This document shows, piece after piece, positions 10,117 to 19,527 of a stretch of 64,000 nucleotides of DNA (within the stretch, counting starts at the first letter, position 1; every line of letters starts with the position of its first letter). The notes beneath the pieces are model-generated. The model worked only from the letters and a program-made list of their open reading frames with translations, ran no database searches and was not told the origin of the DNA. The position numbers and the translations under genes are program-made. The stretch covers positions 434,001-498,000 of the forward strand of contig NZ_JABVAX010000001.1 in NCBI RefSeq assembly GCF_013404595.1. Reading direction: 5' to 3'. The stretch is from Jannaschia marina. GTDB lineage: Bacteria > Pseudomonadota > Alphaproteobacteria > Rhodobacterales > Rhodobacteraceae.

Positions 10117-10968
10117 ATGGGCAACCGCAAACATTCCGACATGACGATGGGCAACGTCGCCATCAGCTGGGGCATCGCCTGCCTGGCGGGCCTCATCGCG
10201 TTCCTTCTGTTCCGGATCATGGGTGATCTGAGCTGGTCCGCGGCCTTCTTCGGCGGGCTGGCGATCGCCGCGATCCTCATCATCCTGTTCACGATCATCT
10301 TCGGGCGGGAGTTGCCGCCGCCGGGCAGCGTCGCCGCGCCGACGGTCGCGCGCGGCTCGGGAGCGACCGGCGGCTCTGCCCGCGCCGGTGCCGCGAGCGC
10401 GCCCGCGTCCACGGGCGGGAGCGCGCCGAACGCGACCGAGGCGGCGAGCGTGGCGAGCGGGGCCGCGGGAATGGGCGGTGGATCGGCCGCCGCCACCGCG
10501 CCCGCCGCGACGGGCACGCCCACCGGCGAAGGCGCGGCATCGGCCGAAGACCGGCGCGCGGCGGAGGCGGCGTCGACCGCTGCCGTCGCCGAGGCCCCCG
10601 TCGCCGCGACGCCCGAGAGCCCCGCCGCCGCGCCCCCGAGCGCCGAGGCCAGCGCCGCCGCCGCGGTGCCCGAGGGCAGCGAGACGAAGCCCGCCACCCT
10701 CGACGCGCCGCGGGACGGCGGGGCGGACGACCTCAAGCGGATCAAGGGCGTCGGCCCGAAGCTCGAGAAGCTCTGCAATGCCCTCGGCTTCTGGCACTTC
10801 GACCAGATCGCCGGCTGGACGCCCGCGGAGATCGCCTGGGTCGACCGCAACCTCGAAGGGTTCAAGGGCCGGGTCACGCGCGACGAATGGGTCGCGCAGG
10901 CGAAGGCGCTGGCCGCGGGCGAGGAGACGGAATTCTCCAAGCGCGTCGACAAGGGCGGCGTCTATTGA
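10117..10968 (+). CDS. two-TM protein with NuoE-tail-like helix-hairpin-helix domain
   Basis: A 283-residue protein with two transmembrane helices (about residues 14-32 and 38-60), a long Ala/Pro/Ser-rich linker (about 65-200), and an 80-residue C-terminal domain (204-283) identical to the NuoE tail at about 60 of 80 positions (both end G-x-VY). The core motif KGVGPKLEKL is a GxGxxK-type hairpin. The domain also appears at the end of some alphaproteobacterial L21 proteins, as I recall. The layout suggests a membrane-tethered partner of complex I, by inference only. The start ATG has GGGGAG upstream. Confidence 0.85.
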   Translation: MGNRKHSDMTMGNVAISWGIACLAGLIAFLLFRIMGDLSWSAAFFGGLAIAAILIILFTIIFGRELPPPGSVAAPTVARGSGATGGSARAGAASAPASTGGSAPNATEAASVASGAAGMGGGSAAATAPAATGTPTGEGAASAEDRRAAEAASTAAVAEAPVAATPESPAAAPPSAEASAAAAVPEGSETKPATLDAPRDGGADDLKRIKGVGPKLEKLCNALGFWHFDQIAGWTPAEIAWVDRNLEGFKGRVTRDEWVAQAKALAAGEETEFSKRVDKGGVY

Positions 10969-11038
10969 GCCCTGGCGGGCGCTGCGGCACCGGGACCGCT
11001 TGACGGCATCCCGCCCGCGCTGTTGAAGAGGGGCCGAC

Positions 11039-11266
11039 ATGACTGGCCCCTCCGACCGAGACGTGGCGATCGCCAAACGTTCCGCCCGCGTGGCGATGGT
11101 GATCGTCGGCGTCTTCCTCAGCTGGGGGATCCTGCAGGCTCTGGGCGCGCAGTACGACCTGTCGCGCCGGGTGATGGGCTTCGGGGATTCCGTCGCGCTG
11201 GTGGCGATGGGCTGGGCGATATACGAGACCGTGATGATCTGGCGGCTGCGCCGCGAGAAGGAGTGA
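11039..11266 (+). CDS. DUF5337 family small membrane protein
   Basis: A 75-residue protein with two transmembrane helices (about residues 18-37 and 47-66) and charged ends. Size, position just before nuoF and the motif [13 protein letters not shown] fit the family I recall as DUF5337, which occurs inside nuo operons of Rhodobacteraceae. The function is unknown. A role as accessory subunit or assembly factor of complex I is speculation. Confidence 0.82.
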   Translation: MTGPSDRDVAIAKRSARVAMVIVGVFLSWGILQALGAQYDLSRRVMGFGDSVALVAMGWAIYETVMIWRLRREKE

Positions 11267-11270
11267 CCAG

Positions 11271-12563
11271 ATGCTGCAAGACCAGGACCGGATTTTCACC
11301 AACATCTACGGCATGGCCGACCGCTCGCTCGCGGGCGCGCAGTCGCGGGGGCACTGGGACGGCACGAAGGACCTGATCGGCCTCGGGCGCGACAAGATCG
11401 TCGAGATCATGAAGGCGAGCGGCCTGCGCGGGCGCGGCGGCGCGGGCTTCCCCACGGGGCTCAAGTGGTCGTTCATGCCCAAGGAGAGCGACGGGCGTCC
11501 CGCTTACCTGGTTATCAACGCAGACGAATCCGAGCCGGGCACCTGCAAGGACCGGGAGATCATGCGCCATGATCCCCATACGCTGATCGAGGGGGCGCTG
11601 ATCGCGTCCTTCGCGATGGGGGCGCATGCCTGCTACATCTACATCCGCGGCGAATACATCCGCGAGAAGGAAGCGCTGCAGAACGCCATCGACGAGGCCT
11701 ACGAGGCCGGGCTCATCGGCAAGAACGCGGCGAAGTCCGGTTGGGACTTCGACCTCTACCTGCACCACGGCGCGGGGGCCTATATCTGCGGCGAGGAAAC
11801 CGCCCTGATCGAGAGCCTGGAGGGCAAGAAGGGGATGCCCCGCATGAAGCCGCCCTTCCCGGCGGGCGCGGGCCTCTATGGGTGCCCCACGACCGTGAAC
11901 AACGTCGAGAGCATCGCCGTCGTCCCGACCATCCTGCGCCGCGGGGCCGAATGGTTCGCGGGCTTCGGGCGTCCGAACAACGCGGGCACGAAGCTGTTTG
12001 CCATCTCGGGCCACGTGAACCGGCCCTGCGTGGTGGAGGAGGCGATGTCGATCAGTTTCGAGGAACTGATCGAGACGCATTGCGGCGGCATCCGGGGCGG
12101 CTGGGACAACCTGAAGGCGGTTATTCCCGGCGGATCCTCGGTGCCGATGATCCCCGGCCGCGACATGCGCGATGCGATCATGGATTTCGACTACCTGCGC
12201 GAGCAGAAGTCGGGCCTCGGCACCGCGGCGGTGATCGTGATGGACAACTCCACCGACGTCATCAAGGCGATCTGGCGTCTGGCGAAGTTCTACAAGCACG
12301 AGAGCTGCGGCCAGTGCACGCCCTGCCGCGAGGGGACGGGCTGGATGATGCGGGTCATGGACCGGCTGGTGAAGGGCGAGGCGGAGGTCGAGGAAATCGA
12401 CATGCTGCTCGACGTGACCAAGCAGGTCGAGGGCCATACGATCTGCGCGCTCGGCGATGCGGCGGCCTGGCCGATCCAGGGCCTCATCCGCCACTTCCGC
12501 GACGAGATCGAGGACCGCATCAAGCACAAGCGCACGCCGCGCCCCGCCGTCGCCGCCGAATAG
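11271..12563 (+). CDS. nuoF: NADH-quinone oxidoreductase subunit F (NADH- and FMN-binding)
   Basis: The 430-residue product has the glycine-rich NADH/FMN site [16 protein letters not shown] (about residues 52-67), the [14 protein letters not shown] segment and the N3 [4Fe-4S] motif [12 protein letters not shown] (about 343-354) with the fourth Cys near residue 395 (HTICALGD). It oxidises NADH and passes electrons to NuoE and NuoG. The ATG is four bases after the DUF5337 stop. Confidence 0.97.
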   Translation: MLQDQDRIFTNIYGMADRSLAGAQSRGHWDGTKDLIGLGRDKIVEIMKASGLRGRGGAGFPTGLKWSFMPKESDGRPAYLVINADESEPGTCKDREIMRHDPHTLIEGALIASFAMGAHACYIYIRGEYIREKEALQNAIDEAYEAGLIGKNAAKSGWDFDLYLHHGAGAYICGEETALIESLEGKKGMPRMKPPFPAGAGLYGCPTTVNNVESIAVVPTILRRGAEWFAGFGRPNNAGTKLFAISGHVNRPCVVEEAMSISFEELIETHCGGIRGGWDNLKAVIPGGSSVPMIPGRDMRDAIMDFDYLREQKSGLGTAAVIVMDNSTDVIKAIWRLAKFYKHESCGQCTPCREGTGWMMRVMDRLVKGEAEVEEIDMLLDVTKQVEGHTICALGDAAAWPIQGLIRHFRDEIEDRIKHKRTPRPAVAAE

Positions 12564-12612
12564 GACAGCCGATGACCGCCACGCCCCCCGCCACCGCGCC
12601 CCGGAGGGTGCG

Positions 12613-13026
12613 ATGACCGAAGCGCTCGCGCCCTATGCCCATGCGCTCGCCGCCCTCGGGGGCTGGGCCATCGTGATGCTGGTGCTCATCCCCGTGTCGG
12701 TGGCCGGCAAACCGCGCGGCCGGACCGAGAGCGGCCATCCGGTGCGCGACTATTCCGACCCGGCCTACCGCCGCAGCCGCGCGTTCCGCAACGCGATCGA
12801 AATCACAGGACCATTCGTCGCCGCCACGCTCGCGGCGATCCTCGTGGGGGCGTCGCCCTTCTGGGTGAACCTGCTGGCGTCGCTGTTCCTCGTCTCGCGC
12901 ATCGCCATGGCGGCCGTCCACATTGGCACCGAGAACCAGACGGCGCGCTCCGCCTGCTGGTTCGTCGGGCTGCTCTGCTGCCTCGGGCTGGCGCTCCTGG
13001 CGGTCTTCGGGGCCTTCGCGCTGTGA
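12613..13026 (+). CDS. MAPEG family membrane protein
   Basis: A 137-residue protein with four predicted transmembrane helices. The segment HIGTENQTARSACWFVGLL (about residues 103-121) resembles the conserved E-N-x-x-A-R region of MAPEG proteins (membrane-associated eicosanoid/glutathione metabolism family). The ATG at 12613 has GGAGGG 5 bases upstream. Its end overlaps the next gene by 4 bases. Substrates of bacterial MAPEG proteins are mostly unknown. Like the GFA protein in this operon it belongs to a family historically linked with glutathione, which may be coincidence. Confidence 0.72.
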   Translation: MTEALAPYAHALAALGGWAIVMLVLIPVSVAGKPRGRTESGHPVRDYSDPAYRRSRAFRNAIEITGPFVAATLAAILVGASPFWVNLLASLFLVSRIAMAAVHIGTENQTARSACWFVGLLCCLGLALLAVFGAFAL

Positions 13027-13424
13027 TCCGCGCGCTGCCCCTCGTCCTGCTGGCCCTGCCGGCCGCCGCGCAGGAGACCGCCGCGAAGGTGCCGGCACCC
13101 GACTATTTCGTCGCCTCCGCCATGGCGACCTCGACGGCGCAGATCCTTGCGGTCAATTGCGCGACGCTCTCGATCAACCCCGGGGCCATGTCGGCCGAGA
13201 CGGGCCGCGTGCTCGACCGGTTGGGAGAGGACGGCTTCACCGCCGAGAACCTGGTCGAGCGGATGGAGGATCCGGCGGATCGCATCGCGGTCTTGCAGGA
13301 CGCCTTCCTTGCGAAGCATGATCTGGCCGACGGCGCGGGGGCCGAGGCGGTCTGTGCCGCCGGTCTGCGGGAAATTTCCGAGGGGTCCGAGATCGGGGCC
13401 CTCCTTTTGGAGGTCGAAGAATGA
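13023..13424 (+). CDS. secreted DUF5333-like protein
   Basis: A 133-residue protein from a GTG overlapping the MAPEG stop. A signal peptide (residues 1-16, ending AAAQ) precedes a helical domain with two Cys (NCATLS near residue 45 and AVCAAG near residue 112). The pattern of a first Cys followed by TLS/PDL and a second Cys in a C-terminal helix matches the protein at 13924-14337, so both may belong to the DUF5333 family of Rhodobacteraceae nuo operons. This copy is the more divergent of the two. Confidence 0.7.
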   Translation: MIRALPLVLLALPAAAQETAAKVPAPDYFVASAMATSTAQILAVNCATLSINPGAMSAETGRVLDRLGEDGFTAENLVERMEDPADRIAVLQDAFLAKHDLADGAGAEAVCAAGLREISEGSEIGALLLEVEE

Positions 13425-13807
13425 AGGTCACGGTTCTGGTTGTCGGCGCGACGCTCGCGCTTGCCGGATGCGGCACATTGGGCAGCCTGTCCTCCGGGGC
13501 CTCGGGGCCCTTCAGCGGCGGCGGCGGATTGCGCGGCTCCCAGAGCGAGATCGCCGGCATCCGCTTCCGCACCCGGGTTTCGGCCGTGAGCGAGGACAAC
13601 CGCTCCTTCCAGACGGTCACGCGCGGCGCGGGGCGCAGCCTCTCGGCCGCGGCCGAGGCCGGACGCGTGGAGGCGGTGGAATACTGCATCCGCCGCTTCG
13701 GTGGCTCCGACATCGTCTGGACCGCCGGGCCCGATCGGGAGGTCGAGCAGATCCCGCTCGACGACAGCGGCGCGCTCGTGCTGACGGGAACCTGCGTCAC
13801 GCGCTGA
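13421..13807 (+). CDS. putative lipoprotein, unknown function
   Basis: A 128-residue protein whose signal ends in the lipobox LAGC (Cys17). A Gly/Ser-rich stretch follows to about residue 40, then a compact alpha/beta region with RFRTRVSAVSEDNRSF, SAAAEAGRVEAVEYCIRRFG and a final Cys near the C-terminus. It overlaps the upstream stop by 4 bases. I do not recognise a named family. Confidence 0.7.
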   Translation: MKVTVLVVGATLALAGCGTLGSLSSGASGPFSGGGGLRGSQSEIAGIRFRTRVSAVSEDNRSFQTVTRGAGRSLSAAAEAGRVEAVEYCIRRFGGSDIVWTAGPDREVEQIPLDDSGALVLTGTCVTR

Positions 13808-13923
13808 GGGCTCGCGGGACGCGCGAGGGACCGCCGATGCCATCGCCGACCGCCGGGCCGATATTGAATAACCGCGGGTCGGGCGCACATCTCGGGGCAA
13901 GTTCGAAACACCCGAGGTTGCCC

Positions 13924-14337
13924 ATGTCCGTCCGTTCCTCCGCCCTTCCGGCCCTTGTCGCGCTGGCCCTTGCCGCGCCGGCCGCCGCCGACCGCTACGA
14001 CGCGCTGCGCAACGATCCGCAGATCGCGAACGGCGTGCTGGTCGCCGCCATCGGGGACATCATCGGCGATACCTGCCCCGATCTGGGCGAACGGCGGACG
14101 CGGTCGCTCCTGATGCTCAACTCGCTCGTGTCGCGGGCGCGGGGGCTTGGGTATTCGGCGGGCGAGATCCGCGCCTATGTCGAGGACGACGCCGAGAAGG
14201 ACCGGGTGAAGGCCCAGGCGCGGCAATGGCTCGCGCAGCAGGGGGCCTCGACCGACGACCCGGCGAGCGTCTGCCGCGTCGCCCGCGCCGAGATCGCCAA
14301 GGAGTCGACCATCGGGCGGCTGATGTACGAGAAATGA
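13924..14337 (+). CDS. secreted DUF5333 family protein
   Basis: A 137-residue product with a signal peptide (1-22, ending AAAD) and an all-helical mature domain. It has the features I recall for DUF5333: YDALRNDPQIANGVLVAA, DTCPDLGERR and a C-terminal CRVARAEI-x6-IGRLMY. Two Cys probably form a disulfide in the periplasm. The family occurs in nuo operons of Rhodobacteraceae; its function is unknown. A GC hairpin follows at 14346-14367. Confidence 0.78.
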   Translation: MSVRSSALPALVALALAAPAAADRYDALRNDPQIANGVLVAAIGDIIGDTCPDLGERRTRSLLMLNSLVSRARGLGYSAGEIRAYVEDDAEKDRVKAQARQWLAQQGASTDDPASVCRVARAEIAKESTIGRLMYEK

Positions 14338-14345
14338 GCGGCGCG

Positions 14346-14367
14346 GGCCCCCGACATTCCGGGGGCC
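14346..14367 (+). terminator. terminator-like hairpin between DUF5333 gene and nuoG
   Basis: A perfect 8-bp stem GGCCCCCG / CGGGGGCC with a 6-base loop lies 9 bases after the stop at 14337, with a short CTTTTCCCCC tract at 14373-14382. It resembles a weak intrinsic terminator inside the nuo operon and could reduce read-through into nuoG or protect the upstream mRNA. Confidence 0.5.
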
Positions 14368-14446
14368 TGCGGCTTTTCCCCCACTGGCCTCCGGCGGCCG
14401 ACCGGGCTAGGTAGCGGCAAACGCGCTGAAGACCGGAGCGACCGCC

Positions 14447-16462
14447 ATGGCCGACCTCAAGAAAATCGTGATCGACGGGACCGAAGTGGAGGTTCCGGGC
14501 GAGATGACGCTGATCCAGGCCTGCGAGCAGGTCGGCATCGAGATCCCCCGGTTCTGCTATCACGAGCGCCTGTCGATCGCCGGGAACTGCCGCATGTGCC
14601 TCGTTGAGGTCGTGGGCGGCCCGCCGAAGCCCGCCGCCTCCTGCGCGATGCAGGTGCGTGACCTGCGCCCCGGGCCGGAAGGCCAGCCGCCGGTCGTCAA
14701 GACGAACAGCCCGATGGTCAAGAAGGCCCGCGAGGGGGTGATGGAGTTCCTGCTCATCAACCACCCGCTCGACTGCCCGATCTGCGACCAGGGCGGCGAA
14801 TGCGACCTGCAGGACCAGGCGATGGCCTATGGCGTCGACTTCTCCCGCTTCCGGGAGCCGAAGCGCGCGGCCGTCGACCTCGACCTCGGGCCGCTCGTCG
14901 AGACGCATATGACGCGCTGCATCTCCTGCACCCGCTGCGTGCGCTTCACGACCGAGGTCGCGGGCATCACCCAGATGGGCCAGACCGGGCGCGGCGAGGA
15001 CAGCGAGATCACGTCCTATCTGGGCGAGACGCTGAAATCGAACCTGCAAGGCAACATCATCGACCTCTGCCCCGTCGGCGCGCTGGTGTCGAAGCCCTAT
15101 GCCTTCACCGCCCGGCCCTGGGAGCTGACGAAGACCGAGACCGTCGACGTCATGGATGCCCTCGGGGCCTCGATCCGGGTGGATACGAAGGGCCGCGAGG
15201 TCATGCGCATCCTGCCGCGCAACCACGACGGCACCAACGAGGAATGGATCAGCGACAAGACCCGCTTCGTCTGGGACGGGTTGCGCCGGCAACGGCTCGA
15301 CCGGCCCTACATCCGGCGCGACGGCAAGCTCGTCTCCGCGACCTGGCCCGAGGCGCTCGATGCCGCGGCGACGGCGATGAAGGGCAAGAGCGTCGCCGGG
15401 CTCGTCGGTGACCTCGTCCCGACCGAGGCGGCCTTCGCCCTGCGGCAGCTGATGGACAAGATGGGCGGCGTGACCGAGTGCCGCACCGACGGCGCGAAGT
15501 TCGGGACCGAGCGGGCGGCCTACGCCGGCACTGCGGCCGTCGAAGACATCGACACGGCCGAGCATATCCTGCTGATCGGGACGGACCCCGCGCAGGAGGC
15601 CCCGGTGCTGAACGCGCGGATCCGCAAGGCCTGGCTGCGCGGCGCCACGGTGGCCCGGATCGGCGCGGCGACCGACCTGACCTACGACGTCCAGGAGATC
15701 GGGACGGGCCGCAAGGCGCTTTCCGCGCTTCTCGACATGGATCATTCCGCGAACGTGGACGTGCCGAGCGTCATCGTGCTGGGCATGGGGGCGCTGACCG
15801 GAGAGGACGGGGCCGAGGTGCTGGCCAATGTCGCCGCGCTGGCCGAGGCCGGTCGGTCGGGGCTCCTGATCCTGCACACCGCCGCGGGCCGCGTGGGCGC
15901 GATGGACGCGGGCTGCGTGGCCGAGGGCGGCATCGATGCCGCGCTGCAGGCGGATGTGATCTACAACCTCGGGGCCGACGAGATCGAGATCCCCGAAGGC
16001 AAGTTCGTCATCTACCAGGGCAGCCATGGCGACCGGGGCGCGCATCGCGCCGACGTCATCCTGCCCGGGGCCGCCTGGACCGAGGAGCAGGGGCTGTTCG
16101 TCAATACCGAGGGCCGGCCGCAGCTGGCCCTGCGCGCGGGTTTCGCGCCCGGCGAGGCCAAGGAAAACTGGGCCATCCTGCGCGCGCTCTCGGCGGAGGT
16201 GGGCTTCCAGCTGCCGTTCGACAGCCTTGCGCAGCTGCGACGCGCGCTCGTGGAGGCCGCGCCGGAACTGGGCGAACTCGATCAGGTGGCCGTGAACAGC
16301 TTCGCGCCCATGGGCGAGCGGCCCAAGCTGGGCGAGGGCGACTTCGGCACGACCGTGCGCGACTTCTACCTCACGAACCCCGTGGCCCGCGCGTCGCAGC
16401 TCATGGCGGAGCTGTCGCAGCTGGCCCGGGCGCGCGAGGACGCGCCGATCGCGGCGGAATAA
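14447..16462 (+). CDS. nuoG: NADH-quinone oxidoreductase subunit G
   Basis: The 671-residue product has the N-terminal [2Fe-2S] domain ([15 protein letters not shown] and PAASC, residues about 34-67), the His-Cys3 [4Fe-4S] segment ([15 protein letters not shown]), a second [4Fe-4S] motif ([10 protein letters not shown], with CPVGAL further on), and a degenerate molybdopterin-oxidoreductase domain to the C-terminus. It relays electrons from NuoF/E to NuoI. The length is normal for alphaproteobacterial NuoG, shorter than E. coli. Confidence 0.97.
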   Translation: MADLKKIVIDGTEVEVPGEMTLIQACEQVGIEIPRFCYHERLSIAGNCRMCLVEVVGGPPKPAASCAMQVRDLRPGPEGQPPVVKTNSPMVKKAREGVMEFLLINHPLDCPICDQGGECDLQDQAMAYGVDFSRFREPKRAAVDLDLGPLVETHMTRCISCTRCVRFTTEVAGITQMGQTGRGEDSEITSYLGETLKSNLQGNIIDLCPVGALVSKPYAFTARPWELTKTETVDVMDALGASIRVDTKGREVMRILPRNHDGTNEEWISDKTRFVWDGLRRQRLDRPYIRRDGKLVSATWPEALDAAATAMKGKSVAGLVGDLVPTEAAFALRQLMDKMGGVTECRTDGAKFGTERAAYAGTAAVEDIDTAEHILLIGTDPAQEAPVLNARIRKAWLRGATVARIGAATDLTYDVQEIGTGRKALSALLDMDHSANVDVPSVIVLGMGALTGEDGAEVLANVAALAEAGRSGLLILHTAAGRVGAMDAGCVAEGGIDAALQADVIYNLGADEIEIPEGKFVIYQGSHGDRGAHRADVILPGAAWTEEQGLFVNTEGRPQLALRAGFAPGEAKENWAILRALSAEVGFQLPFDSLAQLRRALVEAAPELGELDQVAVNSFAPMGERPKLGEGDFGTTVRDFYLTNPVARASQLMAELSQLARAREDAPIAAE

Positions 16463-16465
16463 CCC

Positions 16466-16855
16466 ATGCGCCTGGCCCTCGCCGTGGCGGGCGCGGCGGG
16501 CCTCGCCGCCTGTCAGAGCGCCGAGACGCCCGTGGTCGACGTCTTCCGCCCCGACTACCGCGGGGTCGAGACGCGGCTGCTGGAGGGCGATCTCGTCAAC
16601 TTCCTCGTCACGATGGAAGGTGCGCGCGACGGGCAGGACGTGGTCGACTACGCCGAGTGCGCGGCGGCGCAATACGCGCTCATCCGGGGCTTCGGATTTG
16701 CCCGCCAGGTGCGGACAAACGTGGTCGAAGAGGGTGGCGTTTGGCGCGGAGATGCGGTTTACACCGTGTCGCCGAGCCTCCCGCGGGGGCTGAAGACGAT
16801 TGATGCCGAAGTGGCGGTCGACGACTGCCGCGCGCGCGGCATCCCGACCGTATGA
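16466..16855 (+). CDS. putative lipoprotein, unknown function
   Basis: A 129-residue protein starting 3 bases after nuoG. A short signal with lipobox LAAC (Cys16) precedes a domain with YAECAAAQYALIRGFGFARQVRTN and a C-terminal Cys (VDDCRARGIPTV). It looks like a small alpha/beta periplasmic protein with a possible disulfide. It sits between nuoG and nuoH with tight spacing. No family recognised. Confidence 0.72.
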   Translation: MRLALAVAGAAGLAACQSAETPVVDVFRPDYRGVETRLLEGDLVNFLVTMEGARDGQDVVDYAECAAAQYALIRGFGFARQVRTNVVEEGGVWRGDAVYTVSPSLPRGLKTIDAEVAVDDCRARGIPTV

Positions 16856-16864
16856 GGACGTGAC

Positions 16865-17902
16865 ATGGCAGACTTCTTTGCATCGGGACCGGGCATCGCG
16901 CTGATCATCCTGGCGCAGACCCTCGCGGTCGTCGCCTTCGTGATGATCTCGCTTCTGTTCCTCGTCTACGGCGACCGCAAGATCTGGGCCGCCGTGCAGA
17001 TGCGCCGGGGGCCCAACGTGGTCGGGCCCTGGGGATTGCTGCAAACGCTCGCGGACGCGGCCAAGTACGTCTTCAAGGAAATCGTGATCCCGGCGGGCGC
17101 GGACCGCTTCGTCTTCATGCTGGCCCCGCTCATCTCCTTCGTGCTGGCGATGATCGCCTGGGCGGTGATCCCCTTCAACGAGGGCTGGGTGCTGGCCGAC
17201 ATCAACGTCGCCATCCTCTACGTCTTCGCCGTCTCCTCGCTGGAGGTCTACGGCGTCATCATGGGCGGCTGGGCGTCGAACTCGAAGTATCCGTTCCTCG
17301 GCTCGCTCCGGTCGGCGGCGCAGATGATCTCCTACGAGGTCTCCATCGGCCTCATCATCATCGGCGTGATCCTGTCGACGGGCTCGCTCAACTTCGGGGC
17401 CATCGTCGCCGCGCAGGACACGGCCTACGGCTTCTTCGGCTGGTACTGGCTGCCGCATCTGCCGATGGTGTTCCTCTTCTTCATCTCCGCCCTCGCCGAG
17501 ACGAACCGCCCGCCCTTCGACCTGCCCGAGGCCGAATCCGAGCTCGTCGCGGGCTACCAGGTGGAATATTCCTCGACGCCGTTCCTGTTGTTCATGGCGG
17601 GCGAGTACATCGCCATCTTCCTGATGTGCGCGCTGATCTCGCTTCTCTTCTTCGGCGGCTGGCTCTCGCCCATCCCGTTCCTGCCGGACGGGCCGTGGTG
17701 GATGGTCGGCAAGATGGCGTTCTTCTTCTTCCTCTTCGCCATGGTGAAGGCCGTGGTGCCGCGCTACCGCTACGACCAGCTCATGCGCCTCGGCTGGAAG
17801 GTCTTCCTGCCGTTCTCGCTCGGCTGGGTCGTGCTGGTGGCGTTCCTGGCGAAGTTCGAAATCCTGGGCTCCTTCTGGGCCCGCTATGCGATGGGGGCGT
17901 GA
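16865..17902 (+). CDS. nuoH: NADH-quinone oxidoreductase subunit H
   Basis: The 345-residue product has eight transmembrane helices and the conserved cytoplasmic loops of Nuo[15 protein letters not shown] (residues about 45-58) and [19 protein letters not shown] (about 212-230). It forms the membrane end of the quinone chamber and links the peripheral arm to the proton pumps. The ATG has GAGG upstream. Confidence 0.97.
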   Translation: MADFFASGPGIALIILAQTLAVVAFVMISLLFLVYGDRKIWAAVQMRRGPNVVGPWGLLQTLADAAKYVFKEIVIPAGADRFVFMLAPLISFVLAMIAWAVIPFNEGWVLADINVAILYVFAVSSLEVYGVIMGGWASNSKYPFLGSLRSAAQMISYEVSIGLIIIGVILSTGSLNFGAIVAAQDTAYGFFGWYWLPHLPMVFLFFISALAETNRPPFDLPEAESELVAGYQVEYSSTPFLLFMAGEYIAIFLMCALISLLFFGGWLSPIPFLPDGPWWMVGKMAFFFFLFAMVKAVVPRYRYDQLMRLGWKVFLPFSLGWVVLVAFLAKFEILGSFWARYAMGA

Positions 17903-17903
17903 G

Positions 17904-18398
17904 ATGACCCAGATCGACTGGAACCGGTCCGTCAAATACTTCCTGCTGGCCGATATGTGGGCCGGTATGAAGCTCGGCCTGAAGTACTTCTTCCGGCCGA
18001 AGGCCACGGTGAACTACCCGCACGAAAAGGGGCCCGTCTCGCCGCGCTTTCGCGGGGAACATGCGCTGCGCCGCTATCCGAATGGCGAGGAGCGCTGCAT
18101 CGCCTGCAAGCTCTGCGAGGCGATCTGCCCCGCGCAGGCCATCACCATCGACGCCGAGCCGCGCGAGGACGGCTCGCGCCGGACGACGCGCTACGACATC
18201 GACATGACGAAGTGCATCTACTGCGGCTTCTGCCAGGAGGCCTGCCCGGTCGATGCCATCGTCGAGGGCCCGAACTTCGAATTCGCAACCGAGACGCGGG
18301 AGGAGCTCTTCTACGACAAGGAGAAACTCCTCGACAACGGCGAGCGGTGGGAGGCGGTCATCGCCAAGAACCTCGAACTGGACGCGCCGTACCGATGA
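17904..18398 (+). CDS. nuoI: NADH-quinone oxidoreductase subunit I
   Basis: The 164-residue product has two [4Fe-4S] ferredoxin motifs, [15 protein letters not shown] and [15 protein letters not shown] (clusters N6a and N6b). The ATG at 17904 lies one base after the nuoH stop. An upstream in-frame ATG within nuoH (17886) would only add six residues and is less likely. Confidence 0.97.
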   Translation: MTQIDWNRSVKYFLLADMWAGMKLGLKYFFRPKATVNYPHEKGPVSPRFRGEHALRRYPNGEERCIACKLCEAICPAQAITIDAEPREDGSRRTTRYDIDMTKCIYCGFCQEACPVDAIVEGPNFEFATETREELFYDKEKLLDNGERWEAVIAKNLELDAPYR

Positions 18399-18787
18399 CC
18401 GACAAGAACCCCTTCGCGGCCTGGATGGGCCACATGCAGGACATGGCCAAGACCATGAACCCCGCGCTCGAGAGCTTCACGCCCAAGGGGTTCGAAAAGC
18501 TCTGGCCGACGATGCCGGGCGAGGTCGTGGAGCAGTTCATGGGCAAGGGGATGAACCCCGAGGGGCTGGACGCGAAGACCAAGATGCTGTTGACCCTCGC
18601 GGGGCTGACGGTGCTCGGGGCGCAGGCCGAGGCGCAGATCCGCATGACCGTGCGGCAGGCCGCCGAGCAGGGGGCCACCAAGCAGGAGATCGCCGAGACG
18701 ATCGGCCTGATGGGGCTCTTCGGGGGCTTGCCCGCGATGAACAAGGCGATGGAACTCGCCACCGAAGTCCTGGAGGACGACGCATGA
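18395..18787 (+). CDS. carboxymuconolactone decarboxylase-like protein
   Basis: A 130-residue all-helical protein. Residues about 55-125 ([18 protein letters not shown] through the [17 protein letters not shown] helix) match the CMD/AhpD fold. The redox CxxC of AhpD is absent, so it is not a peroxidase of that type. It overlaps the nuoI stop and the nuoJ start by 4 bases each. Placement suggests co-expression with complex I; the activity is unknown. Confidence 0.82.
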   Translation: MTDKNPFAAWMGHMQDMAKTMNPALESFTPKGFEKLWPTMPGEVVEQFMGKGMNPEGLDAKTKMLLTLAGLTVLGAQAEAQIRMTVRQAAEQGATKQEIAETIGLMGLFGGLPAMNKAMELATEVLEDDA

Positions 18788-19398
18788 GTGTGCTCGATTT
18801 CGCCTTCTATCTCTTCGCGCTGATCACGGTGACGGCGGGGCTCTTCGTGGTGGTGGCGCGCAACCCGGTGCATTCGGTGCTCTGGCTGATCCTGTGCTTC
18901 CTGTCGACGGCGGGGCTCTTCGTGCTTCTGGGCGCGGAGTTCGTGGCGATGCTCCTGGTGATCGTCTACGTCGGCGCGGTCGCGGTGTTGTTCCTCTTCG
19001 TGGTGATGATGCTCGACGTCGACTTCGCGGAACTGAAGGCGGAGATGGCGAAATACGTGCCGCTCGCCGGGCTGATCGGCGTGGTGCTGCTGATGCAGCT
19101 CGCCATCGCCTACGGCGTCTGGGAGACGGCCGAGGGCGTGGAGATGGCCGATGGCCTCGCCACCATCCCGCCGCCGGCGACACTCAACACCTCGGCCCTC
19201 GGGCTCGTGCTCTACGACAAGTATTTCGTGATGTTCCAGCTTTCGGGGCTCATCCTGCTGGTGGCGATGATCGGGGCGATCGCGCTCACGCTGCGCCACC
19301 GCAAGGACGTCAAGCGCCAGAACGTGCTGCACCAGATGTGGCGCGACCCGGCGAAGGCGATGGACGTGCATGACGTGAAGCCGGGGCAGGGGCTCTAG
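18784..19398 (+). CDS. nuoJ: NADH-quinone oxidoreductase subunit J
   Basis: The 204-residue product has five transmembrane helices, including the pi-bulge-type TM3 region [20 protein letters not shown] that couples quinone reduction to proton pumping. The C-terminal tail is charged and cytoplasmic. The ATGA overlaps the preceding stop. Confidence 0.96.
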   Translation: MSVLDFAFYLFALITVTAGLFVVVARNPVHSVLWLILCFLSTAGLFVLLGAEFVAMLLVIVYVGAVAVLFLFVVMMLDVDFAELKAEMAKYVPLAGLIGVVLLMQLAIAYGVWETAEGVEMADGLATIPPPATLNTSALGLVLYDKYFVMFQLSGLILLVAMIGAIALTLRHRKDVKRQNVLHQMWRDPAKAMDVHDVKPGQGL

Positions 19399-19412
19399 GC
19401 CCCCGACCCGCC

Positions 19413-19432
19413 CGCGGGCCGAGCGGCCCGCG
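19413..19432 (+). terminator. hairpin after nuoJ
   Basis: A perfect 8-bp stem CGCGGGCC / GGCCCGCG with loop GAGC begins 14 bases after the nuoJ stop. No U-tract follows. It may be a partial terminator or mRNA stabiliser, and it stands directly before the dispersed repeat at 19437. Confidence 0.45.
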
Positions 19433-19436
19433 CGGA

Positions 19437-19467
19437 GAGATCCTCGGGTCGGGCCCGAGGATGACGG
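19437..19467. repeat. dispersed intergenic palindromic repeat, copy 1
   Basis: A 31-base element with an inner 8-bp inverted repeat (TCCTCGGG / CCCGAGGA) and the tail ATGACGG. A second copy with 29 of 31 matching bases lies at 52868-52898. Elements of this type (CCTCGGGTC-x-CCCGAGGATGACG) are widespread in Proteobacteria as REP-like intergenic palindromes. Confidence 0.75.
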
Positions 19468-19527
19468 AAAAGGGGTCGGACCGACCCGCAAGGACGACAG
19501 GGGCCGAAGATGCCCCGGAGGGACGAG

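Noticed and set aside
12571..12616. 14-codon ORF between nuoF and the MAPEG gene, stop overlapping the next start
   Set aside because: It could be a leader peptide, but there is no ribosome-binding site and the composition (Thr/Pro/Ala/Arg) is uninformative.
14117..18007. Minus-strand open frame of about 1300 codons opposite nuoG and nuoH
   Set aside because: It runs through several clear nuo genes on the other strand, with His/Arg/Asp-rich low-complexity translation and no start signal.
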